64,000 nt of DNA. Origin: Lachnospiraceae bacterium JC7 (GTDB lineage Bacteria > Bacillota > Clostridia > Lachnospirales > Lachnospiraceae). The DNA lies in NCBI GenBank assembly GCA_000513555.1, contig ALYD01000007.1:1-64000 (forward strand), written 5' to 3'. Position 1 is the first letter of the stretch. Each line of letters opens with the position of its first letter. The notes beneath the pieces are model-generated. The model saw only the letters and a list, made by a program, of their open reading frames with translations. It did not search any database and was not told the origin of the DNA. This document shows, in pieces, positions 34,987-44,025 of this stretch. The position numbers were made by a program, and so were the translations under genes.

Positions 34987-35931
34987 TTAAAGCTGATCGC
35001 CCTTCTTGTAGCCATCCGGTACATACTTCAGGATATTCTCTCCGAAGTATTCATTGGAAAGCTTCTCAAGAGTTCCGTCTGCTTTAAGCTTTTCGATTGC
35101 TTCATCATATTTGTCTGCAAGCTCCTGATTGTTTCTGTTGAACAGTGGCCATGTGGGGATTCCCTCATAAGCTGTATAACCAAGCTTGTCTGCAAGATCA
35201 TGGTACTCGCCCTTTTCATTGATGACATTGGCTTCAAAGCTTGTCTTGATATTGAAGTATGCATCATATCTTCCTTCGATTACCCACTGGTATGCATCGG
35301 AAACCTGGAACTGATCTGATGCCTCAAGAGCGATCTGACTGTCCGGATGACTGTTGTTGAAGTTCTCAACTATTGCGTACTGGGCATTTTGAGGTGCGAT
35401 AGGAACCAGCTTTCCGCCTGCCTTTGCAAAGGCTTCCAGGTCTGTAAATTTATCTTTATCCTCTGCTCTGTATGCGATACCTATAACGCTTGCCCCGATA
35501 TAATTCTCCGGGAAAACGTAGGTCTCTGATCTTGCTGTTGTCCACCATACGCCCTTGGTTCCCACATCATATTTTCCTGATTCAACTCCTATAAGGAGAT
35601 CATCATCTGTGGTGGGATTGTAGTGAAACTCATACTCCGGAAGAAGCTCATCCACTGCCTTAAGAACCGCAACCTCATATCCATCGGATTCGCCGCTTTC
35701 AGTAACAAAGTCATAAGGTTTATAGCTGCTGGTATGTGCAACCTCTATGACCTTGACTCCGGATTCCTCAGGCTTCTCTGTTTCTGTCGAAGCGGCTTCC
35801 GATGCTGCCGCCGCTGTCCCTGCTGTGGTGCCTGAAGGAACAGAGTTGTCTGAGCTTCCGCATGCGGCAAGAAGTGAAACTGCAAGACCTGCTGTTAATG
35901 TAACACCTGTTATTCTTTTCAAATTTCTCAT
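34987..35931 (-). CDS. Amino-acid (cystine-type) ABC substrate-binding lipoprotein
   Basis: A 314-residue family-3 binding protein with lipobox LAACG, a Ala/Thr/Glu-rich linker, then two lobes (VAHTSSYKPYDFVTESGESDGYEVAVLKAV, GKYDVGTKGVWWTTAR). GGGAGAAATATT precedes ATG 35931; upstream codons to 36012 are excluded. It is the first gene behind the Cys-rich leader peptide and terminator. Confidence 0.87.
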   Translation of the reverse strand: MRNLKRITGVTLTAGLAVSLLAACGSSDNSVPSGTTAGTAAAASEAASTETEKPEESGVKVIEVAHTSSYKPYDFVTESGESDGYEVAVLKAVDELLPEYEFHYNPTTDDDLLIGVESGKYDVGTKGVWWTTARSETYVFPENYIGASVIGIAYRAEDKDKFTDLEAFAKAGGKLVPIAPQNAQYAIVENFNNSHPDSQIALEASDQFQVSDAYQWVIEGRYDAYFNIKTSFEANVINEKGEYHDLADKLGYTAYEGIPTWPLFNRNNQELADKYDEAIEKLKADGTLEKLSNEYFGENILKYVPDGYKKGDQL

Positions 35932-36077
35932 AATATTTCTCCCTCTTTTTTGATCGCTGAAATTCATTTCATTGGAAAGATATTCAGTTTCAAATTTGTT
36001 TTTTTTGAACACTTATTTATTAGAACACATACACTGTTTTGGACTTTATCACGTTAATTCAAAGAAGTGCCCCGGAT

Positions 36078-36113
36078 AAAAAGAAAGGAACCTATCATAA
36101 AAGATAAGTTCCC
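36078..36113 (-). terminator. Attenuator terminator between Cys-rich leader and transporter genes
   Basis: Stem GGGAACTTATC/GATAGGTTCC (with a G-U pair) and loop TTTTAT, followed by TTTCTTTTT on the minus strand. It lies 20 nt after the leader ORF stop. Confidence 0.75.
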
Positions 36114-36133
36114 ATTCATCCGAAAAATTATAT

Positions 36134-36250
36134 TCATGAGTCTGTTTGTTGTACAACAAACGATCCATTCTTCATAACATCAGAGTGGGAACCGGGTTTA
36201 TTACACATACAACACATACACATTTCCATTTTAAAACTTACTCTATACAT
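36134..36250 (-). CDS. 38-codon Met/Cys-rich leader peptide, candidate attenuator ORF
   Basis: A short ORF with a strong ribosome site (AAGGAGATAACCTG) before ATG 36250. The peptide begins MYRVSFKMEMCMCCMCNKPG, with four Cys and three Met codons in seven positions, then a hydrophilic tail. It is followed by a perfect 18-bp palindrome inside the ORF (36144-36161) and a terminator. Downstream genes form a cystine-type importer. The layout fits ribosome-mediated attenuation by cysteine (or methionine) supply. The peptide itself needs no function. Confidence 0.65.
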   Translation of the reverse strand: MYRVSFKMEMCMCCMCNKPGSHSDVMKNGSFVVQQTDS

Positions 36251-36553
36251 CAGGTTATCTCCTTTCTTCCAAGTGCTCTTGGATTTGTTGAATGTAATAT
36301 AACCCTGCATCCCCGCCAAGTCAATGGATCTGACCGGTGGGGTTATTTATAGTTTGCGATAAGAATAGGTGAAGGATCATTAAAGGATGTTAGATACATT
36401 TGTCACTTGTTTTTGTTGAAAATGGGTGGAGATAGATTGAACATATCGCAAAAACTGCCGCATCAGATAAAACTAATGCGGCAGTGGATTAATATTCAGG
36501 CTGCAGAAGCCTGGTTATTCTTATGGCTTGCAGAATTATGAAGGATTAATTTA
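36251..36553 (-). other. Leader and promoter region ahead of the Cys-rich ORF
   Basis: About 300 bp without a gene. On the minus strand it includes inverted-repeat pieces around 36300-36345 (ACCCCACCGG... GGCGGGGATGCAGGGTTAT) near the leader ORF. No S-box, T-box or other known riboswitch core was recognised. The promoter for the transporter operon should lie here, but I could not fix it. Confidence 0.35.
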
Positions 36554-37930
36554 TTAACGGATATAGGACTTCTTATCATTCAGAATATGCCTTGGGTCCA
36601 ATGCCTCCTTAAGCTGGTTCATGAGGTCCACAGCATTACCATCTGTCTCATTGAAGAAATACTTTCTCTTGGATAAGCCGAGTCCGTGTTCTCCGGAAAT
36701 AAGACCGCCCATTTTATGAACTTCACTGTATAGTTCCGTGAGTACCCTGTCGAGGACTTCTTCCCATTCCTTTTCATCACGATCACCGCGAACCACACAG
36801 AGATGTACGTTGCCGTCTCCTGCGTGACCGAAGCTTATCAGGCGGACACCTGTCTTCTCTTCCAGAGAATTAACATATTCAACAAAGTCGGCAGTACGGT
36901 CAATGGGAACAACTATATCCAGGGGCTCCTGCTCTGAGACAGCTTCTACAGCATTGACCAAAGCCCCTCGCACTGTCCAGATTTCACCGGATTTTTCTTT
37001 GTCGTTTAAGACTACAAAGTCGATGGCACCGGTCTCTTTTGCGATATCAGAAGCTTTTCTGACGGACGCATCTACAGCATCCCTGTTTCCATCAAAGGAA
37101 AGAAGAATGTATGAGCCGGCATCAGGTCTTGGGTAAGAAACACCGGAAAACTCTTCACCAAGTGCAACCACCTTCCTCTCCATAAATTCAACAGCAACCG
37201 GATTTAAGTCAGCCCGGAGAAGGGTAAGTACACTTTCTATTCCGGTTCTGAGATCAGGATATGGAATGATGACACTGACCTGAGTTTCAGGCTTTGCCAC
37301 GAGACGAAGAACTGCCTTTGTAACTATAACGAGTGTTCCTTCCGATCCTATGAAGAGATTCTTGAGGGAAAGCCCTGTGGTATCTTTGACATTTTTACTG
37401 CCGACAGTGAGAACTCTTCCGTCTGCAGTGACAACTTCAAGAGCTCTTACGAAATCTCTGGTGACTCCGTATTTTACAGCCCGCATGCCTCCTGCATTTG
37501 TTGAGATATTCCCGCCTATTGATGACTCCTTTTCACCGGGATCCGGAGGATAGAACAGTCCCCGTTCCTCCACATAGCTCTGTACATCTTTCAGGAGAAC
37601 TCCCGGCTGAACCGTTACCGACAGAGTATCCTCATCTAACTCTTCTATTCGGTTCATCCCGGAAACATCCAGAATTATCCCGCCATGATCAGGTACAGTT
37701 GAACCCACCAGGTTTGTTCCTGCGCCCCTCGGGGTGACGGGGATTCTGTTTTCATAGGCATATTTCATTATACCGCTGACTTCTTCGGTTGTTTTGGCAA
37801 GAACTACCGCAGCCGCATTTCCTTCTTTCCGTCCAAGCTTATCACTCAGATACACATTGGGTATATGGTCTGTTAGTATTCTTTTTTCATCCTTGATGAT
37901 CTTGCCCAAATCTTTTCTGTAATCGCTCAC
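36554..37930 (-). CDS. FAD-binding 2-hydroxyacid oxidoreductase (GlcD/D-lactate dehydrogenase type)
   Basis: A 458-residue flavoprotein. The FAD-binding PCMH half has PVTPRGAGTNLVGSTVPDHGG and SIGGNISTNAGGMRAVKYG; the C-terminal FAD-oxidase half has SFGHAGDGNVHL and ISGEHGLGLSKRKYF. Family members oxidise D-lactate, glycolate or other 2-hydroxyacids to 2-oxoacids, in anaerobes often with an electron-transfer flavoprotein partner; none is seen here. It lies 17 nt after the L-2-hydroxyacid dehydrogenase gene, so the two are likely co-transcribed. Confidence 0.87.
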   Translation of the reverse strand: MSDYRKDLGKIIKDEKRILTDHIPNVYLSDKLGRKEGNAAAVVLAKTTEEVSGIMKYAYENRIPVTPRGAGTNLVGSTVPDHGGIILDVSGMNRIEELDEDTLSVTVQPGVLLKDVQSYVEERGLFYPPDPGEKESSIGGNISTNAGGMRAVKYGVTRDFVRALEVVTADGRVLTVGSKNVKDTTGLSLKNLFIGSEGTLVIVTKAVLRLVAKPETQVSVIIPYPDLRTGIESVLTLLRADLNPVAVEFMERKVVALGEEFSGVSYPRPDAGSYILLSFDGNRDAVDASVRKASDIAKETGAIDFVVLNDKEKSGEIWTVRGALVNAVEAVSEQEPLDIVVPIDRTADFVEYVNSLEEKTGVRLISFGHAGDGNVHLCVVRGDRDEKEWEEVLDRVLTELYSEVHKMGGLISGEHGLGLSKRKYFFNETDGNAVDLMNQLKEALDPRHILNDKKSYIR

Positions 37931-37947
37931 GACATATTCCTCTTCAG

Positions 37948-38919
37948 TTATTTTTCCAATGCATCATAAATCCGTTTTGCCTCCAGGAGGTTTGCACGAA
38001 TACCCTCGCAGCACTCATGGAACTTTACTTTTTCTTCCACTGACAGAGGAAGCTCGATGATTTCTTCTATACCGTTTCTTCCGATAACTGCCGGAACACC
38101 TGCAAAAAGTCCCGATTCCCCATACTGCCCTTCAAGGAGGCAGCTTGCGGGGACGATACTGTGCTTATCCTTGCTTACGATATCAACAAGTCTTGCGGCT
38201 GTCAGAGCGATGGCATATTCTGTGCAGAATTTACCGTTGTAGGTAGTCCAGCCCCCTTCCCGGGCACTCTTTTCCATTTCATCCTGATCAAAACGGAAAC
38301 GTTCATCATCAGCGGATTTCACAGAAAGAGGGATTCCGTTGAAATTGACGGTGCTCCAGGGAGCGATCTGCTCGTTTCCATGTTCTCCGATCATATAAGC
38401 CGAGATGCTTTTTGTATCTATTCCCGTCTGCTCCTGAAGTCTTAACTTAAGTCTTGCAGTATCAAGTCCTGTTCCGGTGCCGAATATATGTCCCTTTGGA
38501 AGCTCCAGAAGGTCGCTTAGCCATTTGGTTATGACATCACATGGATTTGAAATGTTTATGAGTATGCCATTGAATCCGCTGTTTTTTAGCCTCTCCGCAT
38601 AGGAGCTGATGGCTTTGATATTGAACTCCATCTCAGTAAGTCTCGTATGTGTACCCTTCAGACTCAGGATGTCACCTACTGAGTTGATGATAATGTCTCT
38701 GTCGGAAAGATCCTCTATCTCACCCACCTGAATTTTTACGGGATGTGGCAGAAACTCTGTGCAGTCCAGCACATCCTGTCGTTCAGACTGTGCTTTTCTG
38801 ACATTGTCAGGAAGATCCACAAGAACAAAGTCATCACCTAGTCCCTGCAGTGCAAGGGTGTAGAGCACATGTGCGCCTACATGTCCTATTCCGATGATGC
38901 CGATTTTCAATTTACTCAT
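37948..38919 (-). CDS. L-2-hydroxyacid dehydrogenase (lactate/L-2-hydroxyisocaproate dehydrogenase family)
   Basis: A 323-residue NAD-dependent enzyme with Rossmann motif GIIGIGHVGAHV, ISNPCDVIT, GTGTGLDTARLK (substrate-carboxylate Arg) and active-site His in IGEHGNEQ. It resembles L-2-hydroxyisocaproate dehydrogenases more than classical L-lactate dehydrogenase, judging by GTGTGLDTARLK and the insertion REGGWTTYNGK. AAGGAGGTAAAAA precedes ATG 38919. It would reduce the 2-oxoacid made by the neighbouring aminotransferase. Confidence 0.85.
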   Translation of the reverse strand: MSKLKIGIIGIGHVGAHVLYTLALQGLGDDFVLVDLPDNVRKAQSERQDVLDCTEFLPHPVKIQVGEIEDLSDRDIIINSVGDILSLKGTHTRLTEMEFNIKAISSYAERLKNSGFNGILINISNPCDVITKWLSDLLELPKGHIFGTGTGLDTARLKLRLQEQTGIDTKSISAYMIGEHGNEQIAPWSTVNFNGIPLSVKSADDERFRFDQDEMEKSAREGGWTTYNGKFCTEYAIALTAARLVDIVSKDKHSIVPASCLLEGQYGESGLFAGVPAVIGRNGIEEIIELPLSVEEKVKFHECCEGIRANLLEAKRIYDALEK

Positions 38920-39066
38920 TTTTTTACCTCCTTGAATCATAATTTGTTCGAGCCTGCGGGTATATGGTTCACCATACTCATCAGGTATGTTTCATTGTCT
39001 GCATGGGCTCTGCGGATACATGTATATGACCATGATTTAAAATTTTTTTAATTAATTTTTGATTGC

Positions 39067-40230
39067 TCACTTCTTCATCTTCAAATGTATGTCCTGAAGT
39101 CTGTTGAGAGCATCCTTCAGGGTTTCATCCTTCTTGGCAAAGTGGAATCTGATAAGGTGATTTACAGGCTCATGGAAAAAGCTTGAACCGGGAACAGCAC
39201 CTACTCCTACCTTTTCTGCAAGGTCATAGCAGAACTGAAGATCGCTCTCGTAGCCCCATTCCGAAATATCCACCATTACATAGTAGGCACCCTGAGGACG
39301 CTGGAACCTGAGGCCGGCCTCGGCAAGTCCGTCACAGAACAGCTCCCGCTTGTGGGTGTACTTTTCCTGAAGTTTATCATAGTAGTCCTGTGAGAATCTG
39401 AGTCCCGTGACCACAGCTTCCTGAAGAGGTGCTGCCGCCCCGACTGTCAGGAAATCATGGACCTTACGGATACGGTCAGTGATCTCAGGAGGTGCTATGG
39501 TATAGCCGAGTCTCCATCCTGTGATGGAGTAGGTCTTTGACAGGGAACCTGTAACTATGGTCCGCTCTCTCATACCGGGAAGGGATGCCATATATACCAT
39601 TTTGTTCGGCGCGTAAATGATATGCTCATATACTTCATCCGTCACGACATAAGCATCGTAACGTCTGATGATATCCGCTATGGTCTGCATTTCCTCAAGA
39701 GTAAATACCTTTCCTGAAGGGTTTGATGGATTGCAGAGCACCAGTGCCTTTGCACCGTCCTTAAATGCCTGCTCCAGAACCTCAGGGTCGAAGTTGAACT
39801 CAGGAGGAACAAGAGGGATATAGATGGGCTCGGCTCCTGAAAGGATGGTATCGGCACCGTAGTTTTCATAAAAAGGTGAGAATATAGCCACCTTATCTCC
39901 CGGGTTACAGATGGTCATCATGGCTGCCATCATGGCCTCTGTTCCGCCGCAGGTGATTACAACTTCTGTATTGGGATCGATGGGGATCCCCATATAATGA
40001 GACTCCTTTGCGGCCAGTGCTTCTCTTGTGTTCTGTGCTCCCCAGGTGATGGAATACTGGTGGAAGTCCTCATGGGAGACCTGCTCCAGTCGCTCCAGTA
40101 TCTCTTTTGGAGGTTCAAAATCAGGAAAGCCCTGAGACAGATTAACTGCTCCGAACTTGTTGGAAACTCTGGTCATTCGACGGATGACCGAATCTGTGAA
40201 ATTTGCGGTTCTGAGTGATAATGGTTTCAT
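39067..40230 (-). CDS. Pyridoxal-phosphate aminotransferase class I (YbdL/kynurenine-aminotransferase-like)
   Basis: A 387-residue fold-type I aminotransferase with NLSQGFPDFEPP near the N-terminus, NPSNPSGKV, YVVTDEVYEH (PLP Asp), and the Schiff-base lysine in TGSLSKTYSITGWRLGY. The N-terminal SQGFPDF pattern is typical of YbdL/KAT enzymes, some of which prefer methionine. It lies directly after metQ (a terminator intervenes) and before a 2-hydroxyacid dehydrogenase, which fits methionine or branched/aromatic amino-acid transamination. Confidence 0.87.
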   Translation of the reverse strand: MKPLSLRTANFTDSVIRRMTRVSNKFGAVNLSQGFPDFEPPKEILERLEQVSHEDFHQYSITWGAQNTREALAAKESHYMGIPIDPNTEVVITCGGTEAMMAAMMTICNPGDKVAIFSPFYENYGADTILSGAEPIYIPLVPPEFNFDPEVLEQAFKDGAKALVLCNPSNPSGKVFTLEEMQTIADIIRRYDAYVVTDEVYEHIIYAPNKMVYMASLPGMRERTIVTGSLSKTYSITGWRLGYTIAPPEITDRIRKVHDFLTVGAAAPLQEAVVTGLRFSQDYYDKLQEKYTHKRELFCDGLAEAGLRFQRPQGAYYVMVDISEWGYESDLQFCYDLAEKVGVGAVPGSSFFHEPVNHLIRFHFAKKDETLKDALNRLQDIHLKMKK

Positions 40231-40259
40231 GATGATATGGTGCCTCCTGTATATCAATT

Positions 40260-40291
40260 CAAAAACCGCGGAAAGGCTTTTCTTTCCGCGG
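40260..40291 (-). terminator. Terminator after metQ
   Basis: Stem CCGCGGAAA/TTTCCGCGG followed on the minus strand by TTTTT. It separates metNIQ from the aminotransferase gene; read-through is possible. Confidence 0.7.
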
Positions 40292-40323
40292 GGAATGAGC
40301 CGACTTTGTGCCGGGCTGAACTC

Positions 40324-41289
40324 TTATTTATAATCAGCGAGCAGGTCCTGATCCCAGCCCACGTTAATGAAATAACCACCGTAGGTCTCATCAAATACTT
40401 TCTTTGTTTCATCGGACTGGAATGCCTTAACTACAGCATCATATGCTGCTACAAGCTTAGGATCGCTGAGATCTTCTGTCTTTGCAGCGATAAGGTTCCA
40501 GTACTTCTCCTCATCAAGAACGCTGTCCTTATAAACCGCATCCTCGGTCTTCAGGCCGAAGTCAAGTGCGTAGTTACCGTTTACAACTGCTGCAGTAACA
40601 TCCGGTAATGTTGAGGGGATGGTATTGGCAGCAAGCTCCTGAATAGTGATGTTCTTGGGATTCTCTTCGATGTCATCAAGGGTAGGGTTAAAGTTATCAT
40701 TGCTCTTAAGAGTGATGACACCTGCTGCTGCAAGAACCTTAAGTGCACGTCCCTCATTTGTAAGATCGTTAGGAACAGCGATGGTATCTCCATCCTTTAA
40801 CTCATCGATTGACTTGATCTTATCTGAGTAAACGTTGAGAGGGATGATGAAAGTGTTGCCGATGGCCTGAATCTTGTAGTCGTACTGCTCTACTTCCTTT
40901 GCAAGATAGATCTGATGCTGGAAAGCATTGAGGTCGATCTCACCGTTTGCAAGAGCGTTGTTCGGTGTGACATAATCTGTGAACTGAACTATCTCAAGGT
41001 TGATTCCTTCATCCTTAAGTTTAGCCGCTGCAGGTGCCCAAAGATCATCGTAAACAGAACCAACAACACCGATCTTGAGATCGATAGGATCCTTCGTGAA
41101 GTCGAAAGCGGTGTCTTCGGTCGCTGCAGTGGTTGCTGCTTCGCTTTCAGCTTCAGTTGTCTTTGCTGCCTCAGTTGCTGCTTCCTGAGCCTTTGTGGTC
41201 TCTGCTGTCTTTGCTGTAGGAGTCTCAGATGCTCCGCAGCCTGCAAGAACTGCTGATGCAATTAATGCTGCATAAATTGACTTTCTCAT
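40324..41289 (-). CDS. metQ: Methionine ABC transporter substrate-binding lipoprotein (MetQ/NlpA)
   Basis: A 321-residue NlpA-family lipoprotein with lipobox LAGCG, a Thr/Ala/Glu-rich linker, then LKIGVVGSVYDDLWAPAAAKLKDEGINLEIVQFTDYVTPNNALANGEIDLNAFQH, the MetQ core, with conserved DANAFQH-type motif. It is third in metN-metI-metQ. Confidence 0.92.
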   Translation of the reverse strand: MRKSIYAALIASAVLAGCGASETPTAKTAETTKAQEAATEAAKTTEAESEAATTAATEDTAFDFTKDPIDLKIGVVGSVYDDLWAPAAAKLKDEGINLEIVQFTDYVTPNNALANGEIDLNAFQHQIYLAKEVEQYDYKIQAIGNTFIIPLNVYSDKIKSIDELKDGDTIAVPNDLTNEGRALKVLAAAGVITLKSNDNFNPTLDDIEENPKNITIQELAANTIPSTLPDVTAAVVNGNYALDFGLKTEDAVYKDSVLDEEKYWNLIAAKTEDLSDPKLVAAYDAVVKAFQSDETKKVFDETYGGYFINVGWDQDLLADYK

Positions 41290-41322
41290 AATCTCTTCTC
41301 CTCTTTGATTTATTAATTAGTT

Positions 41323-41353
41323 AGTGAACAGAAGGATTTGCCTTATGTTCACT
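41323..41353 (-). other. Intercistronic hairpin between metI and metQ
   Basis: Stem AGTGAACA-AAGG/CCTT-TGTTCACT with a short loop. It probably stabilises the metQ message; there is no U run. Confidence 0.5.
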
Positions 41354-41472
41354 GAACACGCATTCATGTTTCTCCGTATATAGTGCTTTGTGAAATGTAA
41401 GTCCCCATATCTCCCCGGGATTTACAGATGCTTTATGGGGCTGGTTTTATATATGAAATAACAGTGAATACC

Positions 41473-42153
41473 TTAGTGAGTGTTCTTCTTTGCTATAGTG
41501 TCTCCTGTGATCTGAACTATGCTGACAGCTACCACCAGAACTATGACTGTGGCCCAGGTTATGTCCTGCATGTTTCTGTCATGTCCGTATCGGATAGCGA
41601 AATCTCCGAGACCGCCTGCTCCGACTGCACCTGCCATGGCTGTAAGTCCCAGAAGACTTATGGCTGTGATGGTAGTTGCTCTGGCAAGAGGACCGATGCT
41701 CTCTCTAAGATAAACTCTTGTTATTATCTCCCATGGACTGCACCCCATGGATTCGGCAGCTTCTATAAGTCCTTCATCGGTCTGTGCCAATGCTGACTGC
41801 ACCTGTCTTGTGAAGAAAGGAACAGATCCTAAAACCAGCGGAACGATGGCTCCGGGAACACCTATGGCAGTTCCCATGATGACTCTCGTAAGAGGCATAA
41901 CTGCTGTAAGAAGTATGATGAAAGGGATGGATCTGAACAGATTGGTTATCTTATCAAGAAACTGAAAAAGCGGTCTGTTCTCAAGTACCCCTCCGGGCTT
42001 TGTTACTGTAAGGATGATTCCGAAGCTGAGTCCGAATACAAAGCCTACGCCTCCGGCCCAGATGACCATAATGAAGGTATCATGGATAGACTTAATGAAA
42101 TCCGGCCATTTGCTCATCAGGTTTGGAAATATATCAGTAAGGATTCCTTGCAT
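41473..42153 (-). CDS. metI: Methionine ABC transporter permease (MetI)
   Basis: A 226-residue permease with loop EGLIEAAESMGCSPWEIITRVYLRESIGPLARATTITAISLLGLTAMAGAVGAGGLGDFAIRYGH, characteristic of MetI. It overlaps the end of metN by 20 nt. Confidence 0.92.
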   Translation of the reverse strand: MQGILTDIFPNLMSKWPDFIKSIHDTFIMVIWAGGVGFVFGLSFGIILTVTKPGGVLENRPLFQFLDKITNLFRSIPFIILLTAVMPLTRVIMGTAIGVPGAIVPLVLGSVPFFTRQVQSALAQTDEGLIEAAESMGCSPWEIITRVYLRESIGPLARATTITAISLLGLTAMAGAVGAGGLGDFAIRYGHDRNMQDITWATVIVLVVAVSIVQITGDTIAKKNTH

Positions 42154-43198
42154 CTTTGATCACCTCCACTCCGACGTTTTTGTTTCTCAGGTATTTTACA
42201 GCTTCATCTATACGGGCTGAGTCTCCATGAAGAATGACTACTGTTCCTCCTATAGGAGCTCCTCCGACTATCTCCACATCTGCAAGAATGATATTGATAT
42301 CCAGAGAGAACTCCTTTGCAGTTGTTGATATCAGAGGCTCAGATACATCCTTCTGACGATAGGAAAGCTTTGCAAGGACTTCACCCTTCTCAGGTGTCAC
42401 TCCCGGAACACCGTCAGCCACCATCTGTTCTATCTTTGAAAGATTTGAAGTGGTCCTGATGAAATTCTTTGTAAGAGAATGCTTCGGATCCGCAAAGACA
42501 TCAAATACATCGCCAAGTTCAACAACAGCACCGTCTTCCATGACAGCAACTCTGTTGCAGATTTCCTTTATAACTTCCATCTCGTGGGTGATAACAACTA
42601 TGGTGATTCCCAGCTCCCTGTTCAGTTTTTTCAAAAGCTGGAGTATGGAGCTTGTAGTCTGGGGATCAAGAGCGGAAGTAGCTTCATCGGAAAGCAGGAT
42701 CTTCGGGTCATTTGCAAGAGATCTTGCAATGGCAACTCGCTGCTTCTGACCGCCTGAAAGTTCAGACGGATAAGCATTCTCCTTGTCCGAAAGGTCTACC
42801 AGAGAAAGAAGTTTTCTGACCTTCTTCTGTATCTCCTCTCCGGAAAGTCCGCTTCCCTTCAGCGGGAATGCAACATTACCAAAAACTGTTCTGGAAGGCA
42901 TGAGATTGAAGTGTTGGAATATCATTCCTATCTTTTTACGTTCTTCCCTGAGCTCCTTTGAGGATAATGTCATGAGGTCTGTGCCGTCTATCTTTACACT
43001 TCCCGATGTCGGGCGTCCAAGTAAGTTTATACATCGTACCAGGGTCGACTTTCCGGCTCCGGAGAAACCGATGATTCCGAAGATTTCACCGTCTTCTATG
43101 GTAAGAGACACATTTCTCAGTGCATCCACCTGTTTGGCACCGGCCTGAAAGGTTTTTACTATATCTGTTAATTCAATCACATCATGCTCCTGTTTCAT
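42134..43198 (-). CDS. metN: Methionine ABC transporter ATP-binding protein (MetN)
   Basis: A 354-residue ATPase. Walker A is GFSGAGKST, the signature is ELSGGQKQRVAIARS, Walker B is ILLSDEATSALDP, and the C-terminal NIL (ACT-like) regulatory domain is ~270-350, which in MetN binds methionine for trans-inhibition. The frame opens at 43240, but ATG 43198 begins the normal MetN N-terminus; neither has a strong ribosome site. No S-box riboswitch was found upstream. Confidence 0.9.
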   Translation of the reverse strand: MKQEHDVIELTDIVKTFQAGAKQVDALRNVSLTIEDGEIFGIIGFSGAGKSTLVRCINLLGRPTSGSVKIDGTDLMTLSSKELREERKKIGMIFQHFNLMPSRTVFGNVAFPLKGSGLSGEEIQKKVRKLLSLVDLSDKENAYPSELSGGQKQRVAIARSLANDPKILLSDEATSALDPQTTSSILQLLKKLNRELGITIVVITHEMEVIKEICNRVAVMEDGAVVELGDVFDVFADPKHSLTKNFIRTTSNLSKIEQMVADGVPGVTPEKGEVLAKLSYRQKDVSEPLISTTAKEFSLDINIILADVEIVGGAPIGGTVVILHGDSARIDEAVKYLRNKNVGVEVIKDARNPY

Positions 43199-43319
43199 TA
43201 AAACTTTCTGGCTGTTTGAAGCTTGATGAAATAGTATCATCCCTATTTGCCATAGTCTAATCGGCGTTCTTTATGTTTCGCTATAAGTAAAATCTATTGA
43301 ACTAAGAATCTTTAAAAAT

Positions 43320-43369
43320 AAAAAAAGTGCAACTGACAGAAATTGATCTGAATCAGTTACACTTTTTAA
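43320..43369 (-). terminator. Terminator after the prolyl-tRNA deacylase-like gene
   Basis: Stem AAAAAGTGCAACTGA/TCAGTTACACTTTTT with a long T run on the minus strand, just beyond the stop at 43377. Confidence 0.8.
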
Positions 43370-43376
43370 TTAAGTC

Positions 43377-43922
43377 TCAGTCTTCCCCCACCAGATGCAC
43401 TATCTCAGGCTCATGCCCAACGGCAGGCAGGAACTTTTCGAAGATGTCCTTTGTCTTTATCTTCATGCTGGAAGTACAAACGCATGGGTGGCATCCGAGA
43501 TATTCGCCATTCTTTACATCCTCATCCACCAGAAGCTGTATTGTGTGCTCCTTGTCATTCATGAGTCCCATGACGCTTACGGCACCGGGTTCGATATCGA
43601 GGTACTTCAGCATATCATCAGCATCTGCAAAGGAAAGGCGCGAAGAATTTATCTGACTGGACAGCTCTTTGGTCTTGAATTTCTTGTCTCCCGGCATCAT
43701 GAGAAGATAGAATTTTGTCTTCTGTCTGTTGCAGAGAAAAAGATTCTTGCACATCAGAGTTTCCAGCACCTTGTCGATGGCCTCGCAGGCCTCCATGGTG
43801 TTGGCGACTTCGTGATCCACACGCTTATACTCTATTCCCAGTTCATCCAGAAAATCATATACCCTGACTTCTCTCGGAAGTCTCCCTTCCACTGATTCGG
43901 GTCTTCCGTCATATATCTCCAT
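43377..43922 (-). CDS. YbaK/ProX-family aminoacyl-tRNA deacylase
   Basis: A 180-residue trans-editing protein. It has VRVYDFLDELGIEYKRVDHEVANTMEAC at the N-terminus, central KNLFLCNRQKTKFYLLMMPGDKKFKTKEL, and C-terminal GxHP motif GCHPCVCTSS. This subfamily (PrdX/ProXp) hydrolyses mischarged Ala- or Cys-tRNAPro. AAGGAG precedes ATG 43922, far downstream of the open-frame start. It stands alone between terminators. Confidence 0.87.
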   Translation of the reverse strand: MEIYDGRPESVEGRLPREVRVYDFLDELGIEYKRVDHEVANTMEACEAIDKVLETLMCKNLFLCNRQKTKFYLLMMPGDKKFKTKELSSQINSSRLSFADADDMLKYLDIEPGAVSVMGLMNDKEHTIQLLVDEDVKNGEYLGCHPCVCTSSMKIKTKDIFEKFLPAVGHEPEIVHLVGED

Positions 43923-43965
43923 ATAGCTGGTCTCCTTACTTTTAGTCTGATTAAACTTTATTCTA

Positions 43966-44004
43966 CCAAAAAAACACCGGCATTTCTGCCGGTGTTTTGT
44001 GAAT
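43966..44004. terminator. Bidirectional-looking terminator
   Basis: A perfect 10-bp stem AACACCGGCA/TGCCGGTGTT with a TTTC tetraloop. The minus-strand T run serves the lipoprotein gene. Confidence 0.75.
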
Positions 44005-44025
44005 ATCATATTTTTAAAGACATTT

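Noticed and set aside
36251-36345. S-box (SAM) riboswitch or T-box before the cystine-type operon
   Set aside because: None of the conserved S-box or T-box blocks is present; a Cys-rich leader ORF with terminator explains the region better.
40989-41261. Gln-rich 90-residue minus-strand ORF
   Set aside because: It is an out-of-frame reading of the Ala/Thr/Glu-rich linker of metQ.
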